Shown: piece by piece, positions 54,556 through 62,264 of the stretch | Layout: the number at the start of each line of letters is the position of its first letter | Numbering within the stretch: position 1 is the first letter of the stretch | NCBI RefSeq assembly: GCF_000473045.1 | Contig: NZ_AXAY01000035.1 | Location: forward strand, 37,063-101,062 | Length of the DNA stretch: 64,000 nt | Direction: 5' to 3' | Source: Bradyrhizobium sp. WSM3983 | GTDB lineage: Bacteria; Pseudomonadota; Alphaproteobacteria; Rhizobiales; Xanthobacteraceae | Position numbers and translations under genes: made by a program | The notes under the pieces: generated by a model | The model's input: only the letters and a program-made list of their open reading frames with translations | Told to the model about the DNA's origin: nothing | The model's database searches: none

Positions 54556-55415
54556 ACGCAATACCGCAAATCAGCTTTCTCGAGGGGACGGATGCAGACA
54601 CTTTGCTCGCCAATGTCGCGGCCAGACTGCGGAACGGTAGCATTGTTCCCTACCTCGGACCCGGCGTCGCCGAGTTGTCCAAGCCTGACGTGCCACGGAC
54701 ACCGGATGCGCTGGCAACCTTCTTCGGCACCAAGGTCGCGCTGCCGCGCCGGGCCCGTGGCAATGCCTGGGCTGCGGCACAGTATATCGAGAGCAACAAG
54801 CATCGGTCCACGGTGACGGGATTGATGGCTCAGGCGTTTGCTGCACCGGTCGAGCCGACGGCCTTGCATCGTCATCTCGCTACGTTACGCTTACCGATGA
54901 TCGTCGATACTTGGTATGATGGCGCGATGCGTGCGGCGCTTGGCGCGCGTGACGGATGGGGCGAGGTCCAGGGCATCACCCGCGCTAGCATCGGCGAGCT
55001 TCGCTGGTATCGTTTCTACGATGCCGATGGCAACGAAGCCGATTCCGTGGCCGCCGGCAACTGGACCATGGTCCTCTACAAGCCGCATGGCGGAGTGCTG
55101 CCGGCAAGAAACTTCCTGATCTCCGACGCCGATTATGTCGAGGTGCTGACCGAGATCGATATCCAGACGCCGATTCCGGAAGTAGTCAAGCAGCGGCGGA
55201 TTGGGCGGAGCTTTCTTTTCATCGGCTGTCGGTTTGACGATCAGCTCTTGCGCATTTATGCGCGGCAGATCACGAAGCGCTCGGCAAACGTTCATTACGC
55301 ACTTGTCGAACCGGACGTGCTCTCGCGAAACGAGCGGAGCTTCCTGCTCGACCAAGGCTTGATCCCGCTTGCGGTGGCGCTCCCGCGCGCCGTGGAGATC
55401 TTGCTGGCCAATTAG
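54552..55415 (+). CDS. SIR2-like domain protein in the nif operon
   Basis: A 287-residue protein of the SIR2-like superfamily. The nucleotide-binding start reads GSIVPYLGPGVAEL, equivalent to the GAGxS loop of sirtuins. Later parts are VLYKPHGG (sirtuin-like NxD/H region), YVEVLTEIDIQTPIPEVVKQ and SFLFIGCRFDDQLLRIYARQ, typical of bacterial SIR2_2 proteins. It has no zinc-binding cysteines, so it is more like NAD-binding or NAD-consuming SIR2 proteins than deacetylases. It is coupled to nifT by ATGA overlap, so it is made under nitrogen-fixing conditions. Function unknown. Confidence 0.8.
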   Translation: MNAIPQISFLEGTDADTLLANVAARLRNGSIVPYLGPGVAELSKPDVPRTPDALATFFGTKVALPRRARGNAWAAAQYIESNKHRSTVTGLMAQAFAAPVEPTALHRHLATLRLPMIVDTWYDGAMRAALGARDGWGEVQGITRASIGELRWYRFYDADGNEADSVAAGNWTMVLYKPHGGVLPARNFLISDADYVEVLTEIDIQTPIPEVVKQRRIGRSFLFIGCRFDDQLLRIYARQITKRSANVHYALVEPDVLSRNERSFLLDQGLIPLAVALPRAVEILLAN

Positions 55416-55552
55416 AGGCGCTGTCAAACCGAAGCCGGCTCGCCTCTGCCCAGCCCGTGGCAACCGTTCGACTACGGTAAAGAGTACCGGTGCCGCTGAG
55501 CGGGAGCGCATTGATGGACGGGCGTGGCAATCGCTCCCAGCATCCCAAAGTC

Positions 55553-55568
55553 TGTCGCATTTCCGACA
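55553..55568. promoter_or_regulatory. NifA upstream activator site of nifB
   Basis: TGTCGCATTTCCGACA fits TGT-N10-ACA exactly, about 90 bases before the -24 element. Confidence 0.75.
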
Positions 55569-55656
55569 CGCCCCATGCTCGCTGTCGGGGCGCAACAGGG
55601 CAGATCGTTCCCGCTAACCGACTGGTGTTGATGAGAAAATCCATCGCCGGCGGCGA

Positions 55657-55672
55657 TGGCATGCGAGTTGCT
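55657..55672 (+). promoter_or_regulatory. -24/-12 RpoN promoter of nifB
   Basis: TGGCATGCGAGTTGCT, with GG and GC ten bases apart, 68 bases before the nifB start chosen here. Confidence 0.9.
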
Positions 55673-55740
55673 AATCCAAGTGCAGGGGCTCCTCAGGAGT
55701 GGCTCTGGTAAGCCTGTTTGGCTTAGGGGAAGAATTGGAT

Positions 55741-57294
55741 ATGGACGCAGTGGAGCGCGGCAGCAGCGGCAAAAATGCACGAGGTGGCGGCGAGACCATG
55801 CTGGCCGCAGAGCCCAAGGGCTGCGGCACCTCGACCAGACACGGCAAAGCTAGCTGCGGGGCACACGGAGACCAAGGCGATCTGCCGCCGGCGATCTGGG
55901 ACAAGGTGAAGAATCACCCCTGCTACAGCGTAGAGGCGCATCACCATTACGCCCGCATGCATGTTGCGGTTGCGCCAGCCTGCAACATGCAGTGCAACTA
56001 CTGCAACCGCAAATATGACTGCGCCAACGAATCGCGTCCGGGCGTGACCAGCGAGAAACTCACCCCCGAGCAGGCGGCCAAAAAGGTGCTCGCGGTGGCC
56101 TCCCGCATTCCGCAGATGACCGTGCTTGGCATTGCCGGTCCCGGCGATCCCCTGGCCAATCCGGAAAAGACCTTCAGGACGCTCGAGCTCGTGGCCAAAG
56201 CCGCGCCCGATATCAAACTGTGTCTATCCACCAACGGGCTCGCCTTGCCCGATCACGTCGATACCATCGCCCGACTGAACATCGAGCACGTCACCATCAC
56301 GATCAATATGATCGATCCCAAGATCGGAGCCCAGATCTATCCGTGGATCTTCTATAACCACAAGCGATACAGCGGGGTCGAGGCGGCGACAATCCTGACC
56401 AGGCGTCAGCTCCGGGGCCTCGAAATGCTCTCCGCGCGAGGCATTCTCTGCAAAGTCAATTCAGTCATGATCCCGGGCATCAACGAGCGGCACCTGGTTG
56501 AGGTCAACAAAGCCGTGAAGTCACGCGGCGCGTTCCTGCACAACATCATGCCGCTGATCGCAGCCCTCGAGCACGGAACCGTGTTCGGTCTCAAGGGCCA
56601 GCGCACGCCGACGGCCCGCGAGTTGAAGGCGCTGCAGGACGCATGCGAAGGCGAAATGAACATGATGCGCCATTGCCGCCAATGCCGCGCCGACGCAGTC
56701 GGACTGCTCGGCGAGGATCGAAGCGCGGACTTTACGAAGGAGAAGATTGTGACCATGACCGTCAACTACGACCCTGAGGCGCGCAAGGCCTACCAGGTTG
56801 GAATCGAGGAGGAGCGCCGCGCCAGAAGTGTGCCCGGGCGGGAGGAAGTGCGGGAGCATGCAGGCGGGACAAGCGACATCAAAGTGCTGATCGCGGTCGC
56901 AACCAAGGACGCTGGCCTCATCAACCAGCATTTTGGGCATGCCAAGGAGTTCCAGGTGTATGAAGTTTCGAGATCCCGCGCCAAATTCGTCGGGCACCGC
57001 CGCGTCGATCACTACTGCCAAGGCGGTTATGGCGCGCAGGATGACCTTGCGGCCATCATCAGCTCCATCAATGACTGCCATGCTGTGTTCGTCGCCAGGA
57101 TCGGTGGCCGCCCAACGAGCGAGCTCAAGAAGGCTGGCATCGAGCCGGTCGATCAATACGCGCACGAGTTCATCGAGAACTCCGCGATCGCATGGTTCAG
57201 CTCATATCTCGAGAAGGTTCAAAGCGGCCAGATCCAGCATGTCGAGCGGGGCGACGGAACGATCCGGCAGGACCCGATGATTTCGGTGGCGTGA
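55741..57294 (+). CDS. nifB: FeMo-cofactor core synthase NifB
   Basis: A 517-residue enzyme. An N-terminal radical SAM domain has CNMQCNYC (Cys81, Cys85, Cys88 from this start) and builds the 8Fe-9S-carbide core NifB-co from 4Fe-4S clusters. A C-terminal NifX-like domain follows a linker near residue 380 (DIKVLIAVATKDAGLINQHFGHAKEF). The ATG at 55741 is chosen because AGGGGA lies eight bases before it; a GTG at 55699 is too close to the predicted transcription start. frxA follows after 12 bases. Confidence 0.97.
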   Translation: MDAVERGSSGKNARGGGETMLAAEPKGCGTSTRHGKASCGAHGDQGDLPPAIWDKVKNHPCYSVEAHHHYARMHVAVAPACNMQCNYCNRKYDCANESRPGVTSEKLTPEQAAKKVLAVASRIPQMTVLGIAGPGDPLANPEKTFRTLELVAKAAPDIKLCLSTNGLALPDHVDTIARLNIEHVTITINMIDPKIGAQIYPWIFYNHKRYSGVEAATILTRRQLRGLEMLSARGILCKVNSVMIPGINERHLVEVNKAVKSRGAFLHNIMPLIAALEHGTVFGLKGQRTPTARELKALQDACEGEMNMMRHCRQCRADAVGLLGEDRSADFTKEKIVTMTVNYDPEARKAYQVGIEEERRARSVPGREEVREHAGGTSDIKVLIAVATKDAGLINQHFGHAKEFQVYEVSRSRAKFVGHRRVDHYCQGGYGAQDDLAAIISSINDCHAVFVARIGGRPTSELKKAGIEPVDQYAHEFIENSAIAWFSSYLEKVQSGQIQHVERGDGTIRQDPMISVA

Positions 57295-57306
57295 AGAGGA
57301 CATCGG

Positions 57307-57531
57307 ATGCCGTTCAAGATCATTTCTTCGCAATGCACAGGCTGCTCCGCGTGCGAGACCGAATGTCCCAACGTGGCCATCTTCGAGAAGGGCGGAACCT
57401 TCGTGATTAATCCGAAAAAATGTACCGAATGCATCGGTCACTTCGAGGAGCCGCAATGTGTCGCGGTCTGCCCGGTGGACAAGACCTGCGTCATCGACAC
57501 CTCATTGCCGCGTTATCAGCCGCCGGCCTGA
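57307..57531 (+). CDS. frxA: 2[4Fe-4S] ferredoxin FrxA/FdxN
   Basis: A 74-residue ferredoxin with CTGCSACETECP and CTECIGHFEEPQCVAVCP, the nif-type spacing. It is encoded directly after nifB with a GAGGA site, and probably supplies electrons for NifB or nitrogenase. It is a close relative of the lone ferredoxin at 30589. Confidence 0.93.
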   Translation: MPFKIISSQCTGCSACETECPNVAIFEKGGTFVINPKKCTECIGHFEEPQCVAVCPVDKTCVIDTSLPRYQPPA

Positions 57532-57546
57532 ACGAGAGTAAGCTTG

Positions 57547-57663
57547 ATGGCGTTCACGTTGACGGTAGCTGCCGGGAAACCCGCCCGTTTCATCCCGGCA
57601 ATTGCGGCCGCGGCGGCCTGCGAGCTCGCCGAATGCGGCTCGACCAAGTTCACGACGGAGTGA
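57547..57663 (+). CDS. Possible 38-residue protein between frxA and nifZ
   Basis: A short frame (MAFTLTVAAGKPARFIPAIA at its start; Ala-rich, with two Cys near the end) fits exactly between frxA and nifZ, 15 bases after one and 6 bases before the other. GAGAG lies upstream. The tight packing suggests it is translated. No family recognised. Confidence 0.4.
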   Translation: MAFTLTVAAGKPARFIPAIAAAAACELAECGSTKFTTE

Positions 57664-57666
57664 TGC

Positions 57667-57987
57667 ATGAGCAACATCATCCGCGACACTGAGGTCATAG
57701 AGCTGGATGGACCGCCGGTCTTCAACCTTGGTGAAAAGGTGAAGGCCAACCGCACCGTCCGCAATGACGGGACCTATGCTGGCAAGGAGATCGGGGACGT
57801 CCTGGCCAAGAAAGGTGAGGTCGGCTACGTCGTTTCCATCGGCACGTTCCTGCAGCAATTCTACGTCTACGGTGTCGAGTTTCTTCAAACCGGCAACCGC
57901 GTCGGAATGAAATGCAAGGAACTGAATTCGGTCGACGCACGCACCGAGCTAGACGGGCCGCTATCGCGAGAAGGGCCCCCGTCATGA
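57667..57987 (+). CDS. nifZ: Nitrogenase maturation protein NifZ
   Basis: A 106-residue NifZ protein (FNLGEKVKANRTVRNDGTYAG, GEVGYVVSIGTFLQQFYVYG, the SH3-like core). NifZ helps form the second P cluster in the MoFe protein. The C-terminal 15 residues are variable. The stop overlaps the ATG of a possible 84-codon frame at 57984. Confidence 0.95.
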   Translation: MSNIIRDTEVIELDGPPVFNLGEKVKANRTVRNDGTYAGKEIGDVLAKKGEVGYVVSIGTFLQQFYVYGVEFLQTGNRVGMKCKELNSVDARTELDGPLSREGPPS

Positions 57988-58238
57988 TCGCGCCCCTTCA
58001 TTCGACATCCGAATGGCGCCCGCGGATCAAATCCGCCAGCGACCCCATAAACGGCTGTTTCACGGATGGTCGCCGCTTGATGGACTTTTTTGGCCGGCAT
58101 CGGCCGCATCGGCGAGATCGTACGCTTGAGAGCGCACACACAAGCGAACGTACGGACTTGGCTTCTAGAGTTTTGCCGGGCGGCCGGTCGGCTGTCTTGA
58201 AGAGCAAAGAACGCGGCTTTAAGGGGCTTTCGCAATGA
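57984..58238 (+). CDS. Possible 84-residue gene coupled at both ends
   Basis: A frame whose ATG overlaps the nifZ stop (ATGA) and whose stop overlaps the start of the DUF3024 gene (ATGA). This double overlap suggests real translation, but the sequence is Arg/Ser/His-rich and unlike a folded domain. Another frame in the same stretch reads FLAGIGRIGEIVRLRAHTQA, so a frameshifted gene is also possible. Confidence 0.3.
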   Translation: MIAPLHSTSEWRPRIKSASDPINGCFTDGRRLMDFFGRHRPHRRDRTLESAHTSERTDLASRVLPGGRSAVLKSKERGFKGLSQ

Positions 58239-58594
58239 ATGCTGCTGTCACGAAAAGGGCAGTCGTCGGCCTGAACGCTCACCCGAACGAGGTCGATCGC
58301 AAGCGGATCGAATGCTCATTAGGCTCCCGCAGACGCTATCGTTATGTCTCGCCCAGTGTGAGGCCGGTCAAGGACGGCTATCTCATCGAGAGCCCCTGCT
58401 GTTCACGCGACATCGACAAGGACGGCCGCGTGATTGATGTCGCGTTGATCCATCATGACGCCGTATGCGAACTGTGGAAGCTGTTCTGGAAAGACCATGC
58501 GCGAGGAATCTGGCAATTCCACAGCGTCCATCGGCGGCTGAGCGCAGTGAACGATGAGGTTAATGCCGATCTCGACCGGGTGTTCTGGCGATAA
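58235..58594 (+). CDS. DUF3024-type nif-cluster protein
   Basis: A 119-residue protein. RKRIECSLGSRRRYRYVSPS and CCSRDIDKDG, with IWQFHSVHRRLSAVNDEVNAD near the end, fit the DUF3024 family often found in rhizobial nif clusters. Function unknown. AAGGGG lies upstream of the start. It is 36 bases before the next small nif gene. Confidence 0.8.
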   Translation: MNAAVTKRAVVGLNAHPNEVDRKRIECSLGSRRRYRYVSPSVRPVKDGYLIESPCCSRDIDKDGRVIDVALIHHDAVCELWKLFWKDHARGIWQFHSVHRRLSAVNDEVNADLDRVFWR

Positions 58595-58630
58595 CGCTAT
58601 TGTTTACGCACACAAACGACAAAGGCGGTC

Positions 58631-58900
58631 ATGGCACTGGACGAAAACGAACTGATCGAACTTGAACAGGTGATCACGGCGGCAGAAGGCCGCGTGAGCC
58701 CCTTTACCGAGCTGCGGCGCCGCTTTCCGCATCTCGCCCTGGTGCGATGCGATGCGTCTGATGTCACCGAGCCGCCCTTCCGCAGCTTTCCGCAACTCGA
58801 CCTGCACATGCTCGAACGATCCGAACACTGCGTCCAGATCACAGCCGATCCGCTGCTGGCGATTGGCATCGTTCTGGCGACAAGGGGCCCTTCGGGGTGA
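58631..58900 (+). CDS. Small nif-associated protein (DUF6129-like)
   Basis: An 89-residue acidic protein (MALDENELIELEQVITAAEG, LRRRFPHLALVRCDASDV, FRSFPQLDLHMLE) resembling the small orphan family found beside nif genes in several proteobacteria. Function unknown. It is the last gene supported in the nifB transcript. Confidence 0.7.
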   Translation: MALDENELIELEQVITAAEGRVSPFTELRRRFPHLALVRCDASDVTEPPFRSFPQLDLHMLERSEHCVQITADPLLAIGIVLATRGPSG

Positions 58901-59589
58901 CTGGGGTTGCATTCGCAGACGTTTACGGCCCTGTTGCTGGGTGCGGGCAAGCGCATCACCGTTACCGCCTTGACGAGTTCCTGAATGCGGAAAAACCGCC
59001 GACGGCGCGGTGGCGCTGCCGCTTTCGCACCGATGAGGGATCGAGCTCATCGAGCGGATAATGGCCGGTGCGCCCATCAACATTGGCATGCGCGGAGCCA
59101 TCTATGAGGAGCCGCTGGAGCCAGATCGAGGGCAGGCGGTCCGGGAGCGGCATGTGGATCAGCCATTAATGCCCCAATCGCGATCTCCCCGTCGATTGTC
59201 CTGAAGAAGCGGCATGCGAACGGCCCAAGTCGGGCTCGCGATGACCGATCAGCGCCCGCTCATGCGTCGCTCTCGTGAGAATAGCGGTCGGCACAGGTCG
59301 AATTCGGGTGATTCGACATCGCTGCGCGCTGGCGTCGGAAGCTTCTCGGTTTCGGTTGTCCTGATGCCACGCGAACGGGAAGGACGACCGGTCAGGACAT
59401 TTTCATCAAACGCGAACACCCGTCTTTGGAGCACGGCGCTCGAACTTCGTTGCTGATCGGAGCATCGCTTCTGAAAATCGTGCCGAGAGGCTCGGCCGCA
59501 GTTGCATTTTTGCCTTGCGTTGAGGGAGTTCCGCTTCGCGGATGAATGCGCCGCAAGCAGACTTATGTTCCCTGAAAAATTGTGAGCGC
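58901..59589. other. Gene-poor stretch upstream of the nifH control region
   Basis: About 690 bases. Frames on both strands are short and overlap; a few phrases look like remnants but none could be assigned. Confidence 0.5.
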
Positions 59590-59605
59590 TGTCAGATTGC
59601 TCACA
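59590..59605. promoter_or_regulatory. NifA upstream activator site 1 of nifH
   Basis: TGTCAGATTGCTCACA fits TGT-N10-ACA exactly, about 115 bases before the -24 element. Confidence 0.85.
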
Positions 59606-59618
59606 GCCGCACAGCTGC

Positions 59619-59634
59619 TGTCAGGTTCGAAACA
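59619..59634. promoter_or_regulatory. NifA upstream activator site 2 of nifH
   Basis: TGTCAGGTTCGAAACA fits TGT-N10-ACA exactly, 29 bases after the first site. Confidence 0.85.
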
Positions 59635-59703
59635 CCCAGCGCGGCGAGGGATCTCGCGAAGTTTGCACTGCATCGTCAGAAGCTTAAACGAGAGGCCCAG
59701 CGT

Positions 59704-59719
59704 TGGCACGGCAGTTGCT
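59704..59719 (+). promoter_or_regulatory. -24/-12 RpoN promoter of nifH
   Basis: TGGCACGGCAGTTGCT is a consensus-quality promoter with GG and GC ten bases apart. About 150 bases of leader follow before the start codon. Confidence 0.95.
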
Positions 59720-59883
59720 ACTGCGATGCAGCAACACTGAGTAAGGGCTGAGTGCACGCCGACGCGCAAGACGAGCGATGCTCTCCTACCCTTGGACCCG
59801 TGTGCCCCGTTTCTGAAAGAGAAACAAGCTCGCGTGCAAAACAGCACGCAATCTTTGGCAAATCGGTTGATGGAGAAAGCAAC

Positions 59884-60768
59884 ATGGCTTCACTGAGACA
59901 AATCGCGTTCTACGGCAAGGGCGGTATCGGAAAGTCGACCACGTCCCAGAACACGCTGGCGGCGCTGGCCGAAATGGGTCACAAGATCCTGATCGTGGGC
60001 TGCGATCCCAAGGCGGACTCGACTCGCCTTATTCTGCACGCCAAGGCGCAGGATACGATCCTGAGCCTGGCTGCCGATGCCGGCAGCGTCGAGGACCTCG
60101 AACTCGAGGACGTGATGAAGATCGGCTACAAGGACATCCGCTGCGTCGAGTCGGGCGGCCCGGAGCCCGGGGTCGGCTGCGCCGGGCGCGGCGTCATCAC
60201 CTCGATCAACTTTCTGGAAGAGAACGGCGCCTATGAGGAGCGCGACTACGTCTCCTACGACGTGCTCGGCGACGTCGTCTGCGGCGGCTTTGCGATGCCG
60301 ATCCGCGAAAACAAAGCGCAGGAAATCTACATCGTGATGTCCGGCGAGATGATGGCCATGTATGCCGCCAACAACATCTCCAAGGGCATTCTGAAATATG
60401 CGAGCTCAGGCGGCGTGCGGCTCGGTGGCCTCATCTGCAACGAGCGGCAGACCGACAAGGAGCTGGAGCTCGCCGAAGCGCTCGCCAAGAAGCTCGGTAC
60501 TGAGCTGATCTATTTCGTGCCGCGCGACAACATTGTGCAGCATGCAGAACTGCGGCGCATGACTGTGCTGGAATATGCGCCGGGCTCCCAGCAGGCCGAT
60601 CACTACCGCAAGCTCGCGGGCAGGATCCACAACAATGGCGGCAAAGGCATCATCCCCACTCCGATCACCATGGACGAGCTCGAGGACATGCTGATGGAGC
60701 ACGGCATCATGAAGGCCGTTGATGAGTCCATCGTCGGGAAGAGCGCCGCGGAACTTGCGGCATCGTAA
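59884..60768 (+). CDS. nifH: Nitrogenase Fe protein
   Basis: A 294-residue dinitrogenase reductase. The P-loop is GKGGIGKST (residues 11-19). The 4Fe-4S ligands are Cys99 (GVGCAGRG) and Cys133 (DVVCGGF). Arg102 in CAGRG is the usual ADP-ribosylation residue. The ATG at 59884 is fixed by the family start MASLRQIAFYGKGG. It stands apart from nifDK with its own strong promoter and two NifA sites, the arrangement known from Bradyrhizobium. Confidence 0.99.
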   Translation: MASLRQIAFYGKGGIGKSTTSQNTLAALAEMGHKILIVGCDPKADSTRLILHAKAQDTILSLAADAGSVEDLELEDVMKIGYKDIRCVESGGPEPGVGCAGRGVITSINFLEENGAYEERDYVSYDVLGDVVCGGFAMPIRENKAQEIYIVMSGEMMAMYAANNISKGILKYASSGGVRLGGLICNERQTDKELELAEALAKKLGTELIYFVPRDNIVQHAELRRMTVLEYAPGSQQADHYRKLAGRIHNNGGKGIIPTPITMDELEDMLMEHGIMKAVDESIVGKSAAELAAS

Positions 60769-60787
60769 AGGGGCACAACGCGGCAGC

Positions 60788-60824
60788 CCGGCCCTCCCAA
60801 TAGCCACAAAAAAGGAGGGCCGGC
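60788..60824 (+). other. Stem-loop after nifH
   Basis: A ten-base-pair stem (CCGGCCCTCC at 60788-60797, GGAGGGCCGG at 60814-60823) with a 16-base A-rich loop, 20 bases after the nifH stop. No T-run follows, so it looks more like an mRNA-stabilising or attenuating hairpin than a terminator. Confidence 0.65.
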
Positions 60825-60902
60825 AGTCGGGCGAAAGGGTGTCTCCCGAGTGCCGATGCGGTGATGCATCCTTGACCAATGTGGAAAGAGTAGCGAACAC
60901 CC

Positions 60903-61610
60903 ATGTTCGAAGAGCAGTTCTATCCTGTCATGGTTGTCGAGACGAATGATGGGAGCGTCCATGGAAGTGGGGGAATTGCCAGCTATCGCCTCCTGACCGG
61001 GATGCACCCTGCAGATGCCGACACAGGCAATGACAGCAATTTCGACCGCCACGTGCTGGCGTCTATTCTCGCGGCCGGTGTGATGGAAGGTGGTCTTCTC
61101 TTCGAGAAGGTCGGCCTGTCCAGCGATGAGCTGGCGGCGTTGCTCAAGCAAAATTTTCCGTCGGTTCGGATCAAAGGCGATGACTTGCCGCAGGGTTCCA
61201 AGCGCGACGACAACGACGAGGTTACAATGGTGCGTGATCTCTTGCTCGCGCAACGATCGACGGAAGGGGACACCGGCCGTTGGCTGGCCGCAATGATCGC
61301 GCGCCGCGTCATGGAGCCGAATCATCTGTGGGAAGATCTCGGCTTGCGGAATCGTGGCGAACTGTCCCGTCTCCTTAGCCGGCATTTCGGGCCGCTCGCC
61401 AGGCGCAACGTCAACAACATGCGCTGGAAGCGCTTCTTTTATCGCAGGCTATGCGAGGACGAGGGCCTCATCTTGTGCACGATGCCGGTGTGCACAGAGT
61501 GCAAGGACTTCAACCACTGCTTTGGCGATGAAAGCGGTGAGAGCCGTATGGCCGAGCGCCGGCGCGACGTTCTGTTGGCGCCGGCCGCTCCGGTCGCGGG
61601 CGGCAGCTGA
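60903..61610 (+). CDS. nifQ: Molybdenum donor protein NifQ
   Basis: A 235-residue NifQ with its signature cysteine set Cys192-x4-Cys197-x2-Cys200-x5-Cys206 (CTMPVCTECKDFNHC), which holds an Fe-Mo-S cluster that supplies Mo to NifEN. It lies 134 bases after nifH, separated by a stem-loop, and probably receives partial read-through from the nifH promoter. The first 30 residues are poorly conserved, so the start could be later. Confidence 0.93.
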   Translation: MFEEQFYPVMVVETNDGSVHGSGGIASYRLLTGMHPADADTGNDSNFDRHVLASILAAGVMEGGLLFEKVGLSSDELAALLKQNFPSVRIKGDDLPQGSKRDDNDEVTMVRDLLLAQRSTEGDTGRWLAAMIARRVMEPNHLWEDLGLRNRGELSRLLSRHFGPLARRNVNNMRWKRFFYRRLCEDEGLILCTMPVCTECKDFNHCFGDESGESRMAERRRDVLLAPAAPVAGGS

Positions 61611-61613
61611 CCC

Positions 61614-62212
61614 GTATTCCCGCCGCCTGATAGATGGTTCTTTGTCGCAACAACTGTCGGCGGACGACGCGCAGCCGGTCGAGGACGCGCAGATGATGCG
61701 GCCAAATCTGCTGCAGCGGACTACGGCGCGAACCAGCGGGACGATCTGCTGCTCAAGGCGGGCTTGCGCCCAAGCCGATAAGCTCTTTTGGTCTGAAGGG
61801 AGCTGTGCCTTGCCAGCGCGGACAAGCGAGGTCGCTGCGGCTTGTGTTCGGGCGAGATTGCTCAACCCCAGAGATTGCGGATCAGTCGCGCAAGCAGTCC
61901 TGTTGCGTTTGGATGGATTTTGATGCCTCACGACCGTTTTCGACACCGATACCACCCCGCATCCGTAGGGTTGTCTACTGCAGTGGGCGTGCTGCTCACT
62001 ATGACCGCCCTGATGCGATGTGCCCGGGTTTGCGAACCGATGAACTCTGAGGCGTCGCTCTGATATTCGATCCGCTCCGCAACCCGAGCTGATCCAGGAC
62101 GTAGAAAGGTGAGAGCTCAACTGGCGCGTCGGTTTTGCGACACTGTCATCCTGGCGCATCCGGTCGCGGGCGAGAGCTCGCGAATCTTCAGTAGGTTGGG
62201 ATCCTGCGGGCG
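61614..62212. other. Intergenic region between nifQ and nifV
   Basis: About 600 bases. Short frames such as 61923-62063 plus (46 codons) are present, but none is supported. The nifV promoter lies at its right edge. Confidence 0.5.
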
Positions 62213-62228
62213 TGGCATGCGGTTTGCC
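62213..62228 (+). promoter_or_regulatory. -24/-12 RpoN promoter of nifV
   Basis: TGGCATGCGGTTTGCC, with GG and GC ten bases apart, same core as the nifB and iscA promoters. It overlaps an in-frame ATG at 62217, which therefore cannot be the nifV start. Confidence 0.8.
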
Positions 62229-62264
62229 AAAGCAGTCCTTACCAAACGCAATCAGGAGGCTTCG

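Noticed and set aside
61449..62159. Minus-strand frame of 236 codons after nifQ
   Set aside because: It overlaps the nifQ 3' end and has low-complexity Ser/Arg composition with no domain.
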